The notes under the pieces were generated by a model, which was not told the DNA's origin, ran no database searches, and was given only the letters and a program-made list of their open reading frames with translations. From Marisediminitalea aggregata (lineage in GTDB: Bacteria > Pseudomonadota > Gammaproteobacteria > Enterobacterales > Alteromonadaceae): 64,000 bases of DNA. Each line of letters begins with the position of its first letter. Within the stretch, counting starts at the first letter, position 1. The translations under genes and the position numbers were made by a program. Below are positions 62,698 through 64,000 of the stretch, piece by piece. Location: assembly GCF_900129565.1 (NCBI RefSeq), contig NZ_FQWD01000007.1:186001-250000 (forward strand), given 5' to 3'.

Positions 62698-64000
62698 ATG
62701 GCAGTTGGCACCATGGTCTCATTGGGCCTGTATTTTTTAGTGATGTTAGGCATTGGTTGGTATGGCTACAAAGAAGCTGACACCAGTGTTGAAGGCTACA
62801 TGTTAGGTGGCCGGAAATTAGGCCCAGCGGTAACAGCCCTGTCTGCAGGCGCCTCAGACATGAGTGGCTGGATGCTGATGGGATTACCTGGGGCAATGTA
62901 TGTAGCAGGTATTTCTGCTGCCTGGATAGCTATCGGCCTTACCATCGGCGCCTTTCTTAATTATATTTTGGTTGCTCCTCGCCTGCGCGTATACACCGAA
63001 ATTGCCAACAACGCGATCACCTTACCCGATTACTTCGAAAACCGCTTTGCCGACAACAGCCGTATGCTGAGAGTCATTGCCTCGGTAGTCATTGTGATTT
63101 TCTTTACGCTGTACACGTCTTCGGGCGTCGTTGCAGGCGGCAAGTTATTCGAGTCTTCTTTTAACCTGAGCTATGAACTGGGCCTTTATGTTACCGCCGG
63201 TGTTGTGGTGGCTTATACGCTGATTGGCGGCTTTATGGCGGTGAGCATGACCGACTTTGTACAAGGTTGCATCATGTTCATCTCGCTGATTCTGGTACCC
63301 GTTGTGGTTGTCATGGAGCTGGGCGGTTTGTCTCAGGCTAATCAGGTGATCAACAATATCGACCCGGCTATGTTCGATTTATTTACCGATGCAGCCAGCG
63401 GTACAACGCTGTCATTCATTGGCATTTTGTCGTTGCTCGCCTGGGGATTCGGCTATTTTGGTCAGCCGCACATCATCGTTCGCTTTATGGCAATTCGCTC
63501 TGTAAAAGCGGTTCCGGTTGCTCGTCGTATTGGCATGAGCTGGATGATTTTGTCGATTACCGGTGCATTGATGACCGGCTTGTATGGCCTTGCTTACATC
63601 ACTCAGCAACCCGATGTAACTATAGACCCTGAAACCATTTTTATTTACCTCTCTCAGATCTTGTTCCATCCTCTCATTGGCGGCTTTTTACTGGCAGCTA
63701 TTCTGGCCGCGATCATGAGTACTATTTCATCGCAGTTGCTGGTGACGTCCAGCTCGTTAACCAGTGATTTTTATCAGATATTCCTGCGCAAAGACGCCTC
63801 AGAGGGCGAACTGGTTATCGCTGGTCGGGTATCCGTCGTTCTGGTAGCTGCCGTTGCGATTGGTTTGGCTTACGATCGTGATAGTACGATTTTATCGCTG
63901 GTGAGTAACGCCTGGGCCGGTTTTGGTGCGGCATTTGGCCCGTTAGTGCTTTTCAGTTTGTTCTCTCGTAACATGACGCGCGCAGCGGCATTTGCAGGCA
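62698..64000 (+). CDS. putP: Sodium/proline symporter PutP (C-terminus beyond window)
   Basis: An open frame of 434 codons to the right edge. It matches PutP of the sodium:solute symporter family: N-terminal GYKEADTSVEGYMLGGRKLGP, the sodium-site loop ALSAGASDMSGWMLMGLPGAMY, GGFMAVSMTDFVQG and GFGYFGQPHIIVRFMAIR. At least ten hydrophobic helices are visible. It imports proline with sodium, and suits a marine habitat. GAAGGA lies 10 nt before the ATG. The last part of the protein (about 50-70 residues in E. coli PutP) is cut off. Confidence 0.95.
   Translation, partial: MAVGTMVSLGLYFLVMLGIGWYGYKEADTSVEGYMLGGRKLGPAVTALSAGASDMSGWMLMGLPGAMYVAGISAAWIAIGLTIGAFLNYILVAPRLRVYTEIANNAITLPDYFENRFADNSRMLRVIASVVIVIFFTLYTSSGVVAGGKLFESSFNLSYELGLYVTAGVVVAYTLIGGFMAVSMTDFVQGCIMFISLILVPVVVVMELGGLSQANQVINNIDPAMFDLFTDAASGTTLSFIGILSLLAWGFGYFGQPHIIVRFMAIRSVKAVPVARRIGMSWMILSITGALMTGLYGLAYITQQPDVTIDPETIFIYLSQILFHPLIGGFLLAAILAAIMSTISSQLLVTSSSLTSDFYQIFLRKDASEGELVIAGRVSVVLVAAVAIGLAYDRDSTILSLVSNAWAGFGAAFGPLVLFSLFSRNMTRAAAFAG

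Noticed and set aside
1..64000. tRNA or rRNA genes, CRISPR arrays, insertion sequences, prophage genes
   Set aside because: None were seen on reading both strands. Short or divergent tRNAs cannot be fully excluded without a covariance-model scan.

Overview
The window is chromosomal DNA of a marine-type gammaproteobacterium, most likely of the order Alteromonadales (Alteromonas or Aestuariibacter relatives). This is inferred from gene content: aroF-tyrA convergent with an attenuated pheA, rpsP-rimM-trmD-rplS, ffh next to ypjD and a CNNM/CorC gene, fadI-fadJ, an ECF sigma factor with a DUF3379 partner, and large GGDEF/EAL sensors. No tRNA, rRNA, CRISPR array, insertion sequence or prophage is visible. 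Coding density is high and many operons use ATGA or TAATG stop/start overlaps.

Layout: 1-5.4 kb is a signalling block: a truncated GGDEF-EAL sensor, a TerB-like protein, a partner-switching pair (STAS protein plus receiver/PP2C/HATPase regulator), a YciH/SUI1 protein and a double-receiver protein. 5.4-9.1 kb is aromatic amino acid biosynthesis: a phenylalanine leader peptide and attenuator, pheA, and the opposing aroF-tyrA operon. 9.5-14.6 kb is an ABC export operon with three consecutive adaptor proteins. 14.7-17.2 kb holds a serine beta-lactamase-family hydrolase, a MepA-type endopeptidase and a hexapeptide acetyltransferase. 17.4-19.4 kb is the rpsP-rimM-trmD-rplS operon. 19.7-25.7 kb holds an MsbA-type exporter and an RND efflux pair. 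25.7-28 kb holds a lipoprotein hydrolase, a DUF2059 protein and a second TerB-like protein.

28-33.6 kb is a translationally coupled three-gene SMC/MukBEF-like complex, transcribed in ATPase, small subunit, kleisin-like order. This is the most unusual system in the window. 34-39.9 kb carries a periplasmic binding protein, ffh, ypjD, a CorB-like protein, a small charged protein and SixA. 40-47.4 kb carries an insulinase-family protease and a 1507-residue propeller-GGDEF-EAL sensor. 47.4-48.4 kb holds a previously easy-to-miss 51-codon gene behind a sigma-54-like promoter, and a small membrane protein. 48.6-52 kb is fadI-fadJ with a FadR-like operator. 52.2-59.3 kb is a complete MoxR-DUF58-DUF4381-BatA-BatB-BatD operon, followed by a DUF885 lipoprotein. 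61.3-62.5 kb is the ECF sigma factor and its membrane partner. The window ends inside putP.

Several genes appear to start with TTG or GTG, and their starts were placed by ribosome binding sites. Family names are recalled from sequence motifs; no database search was run.
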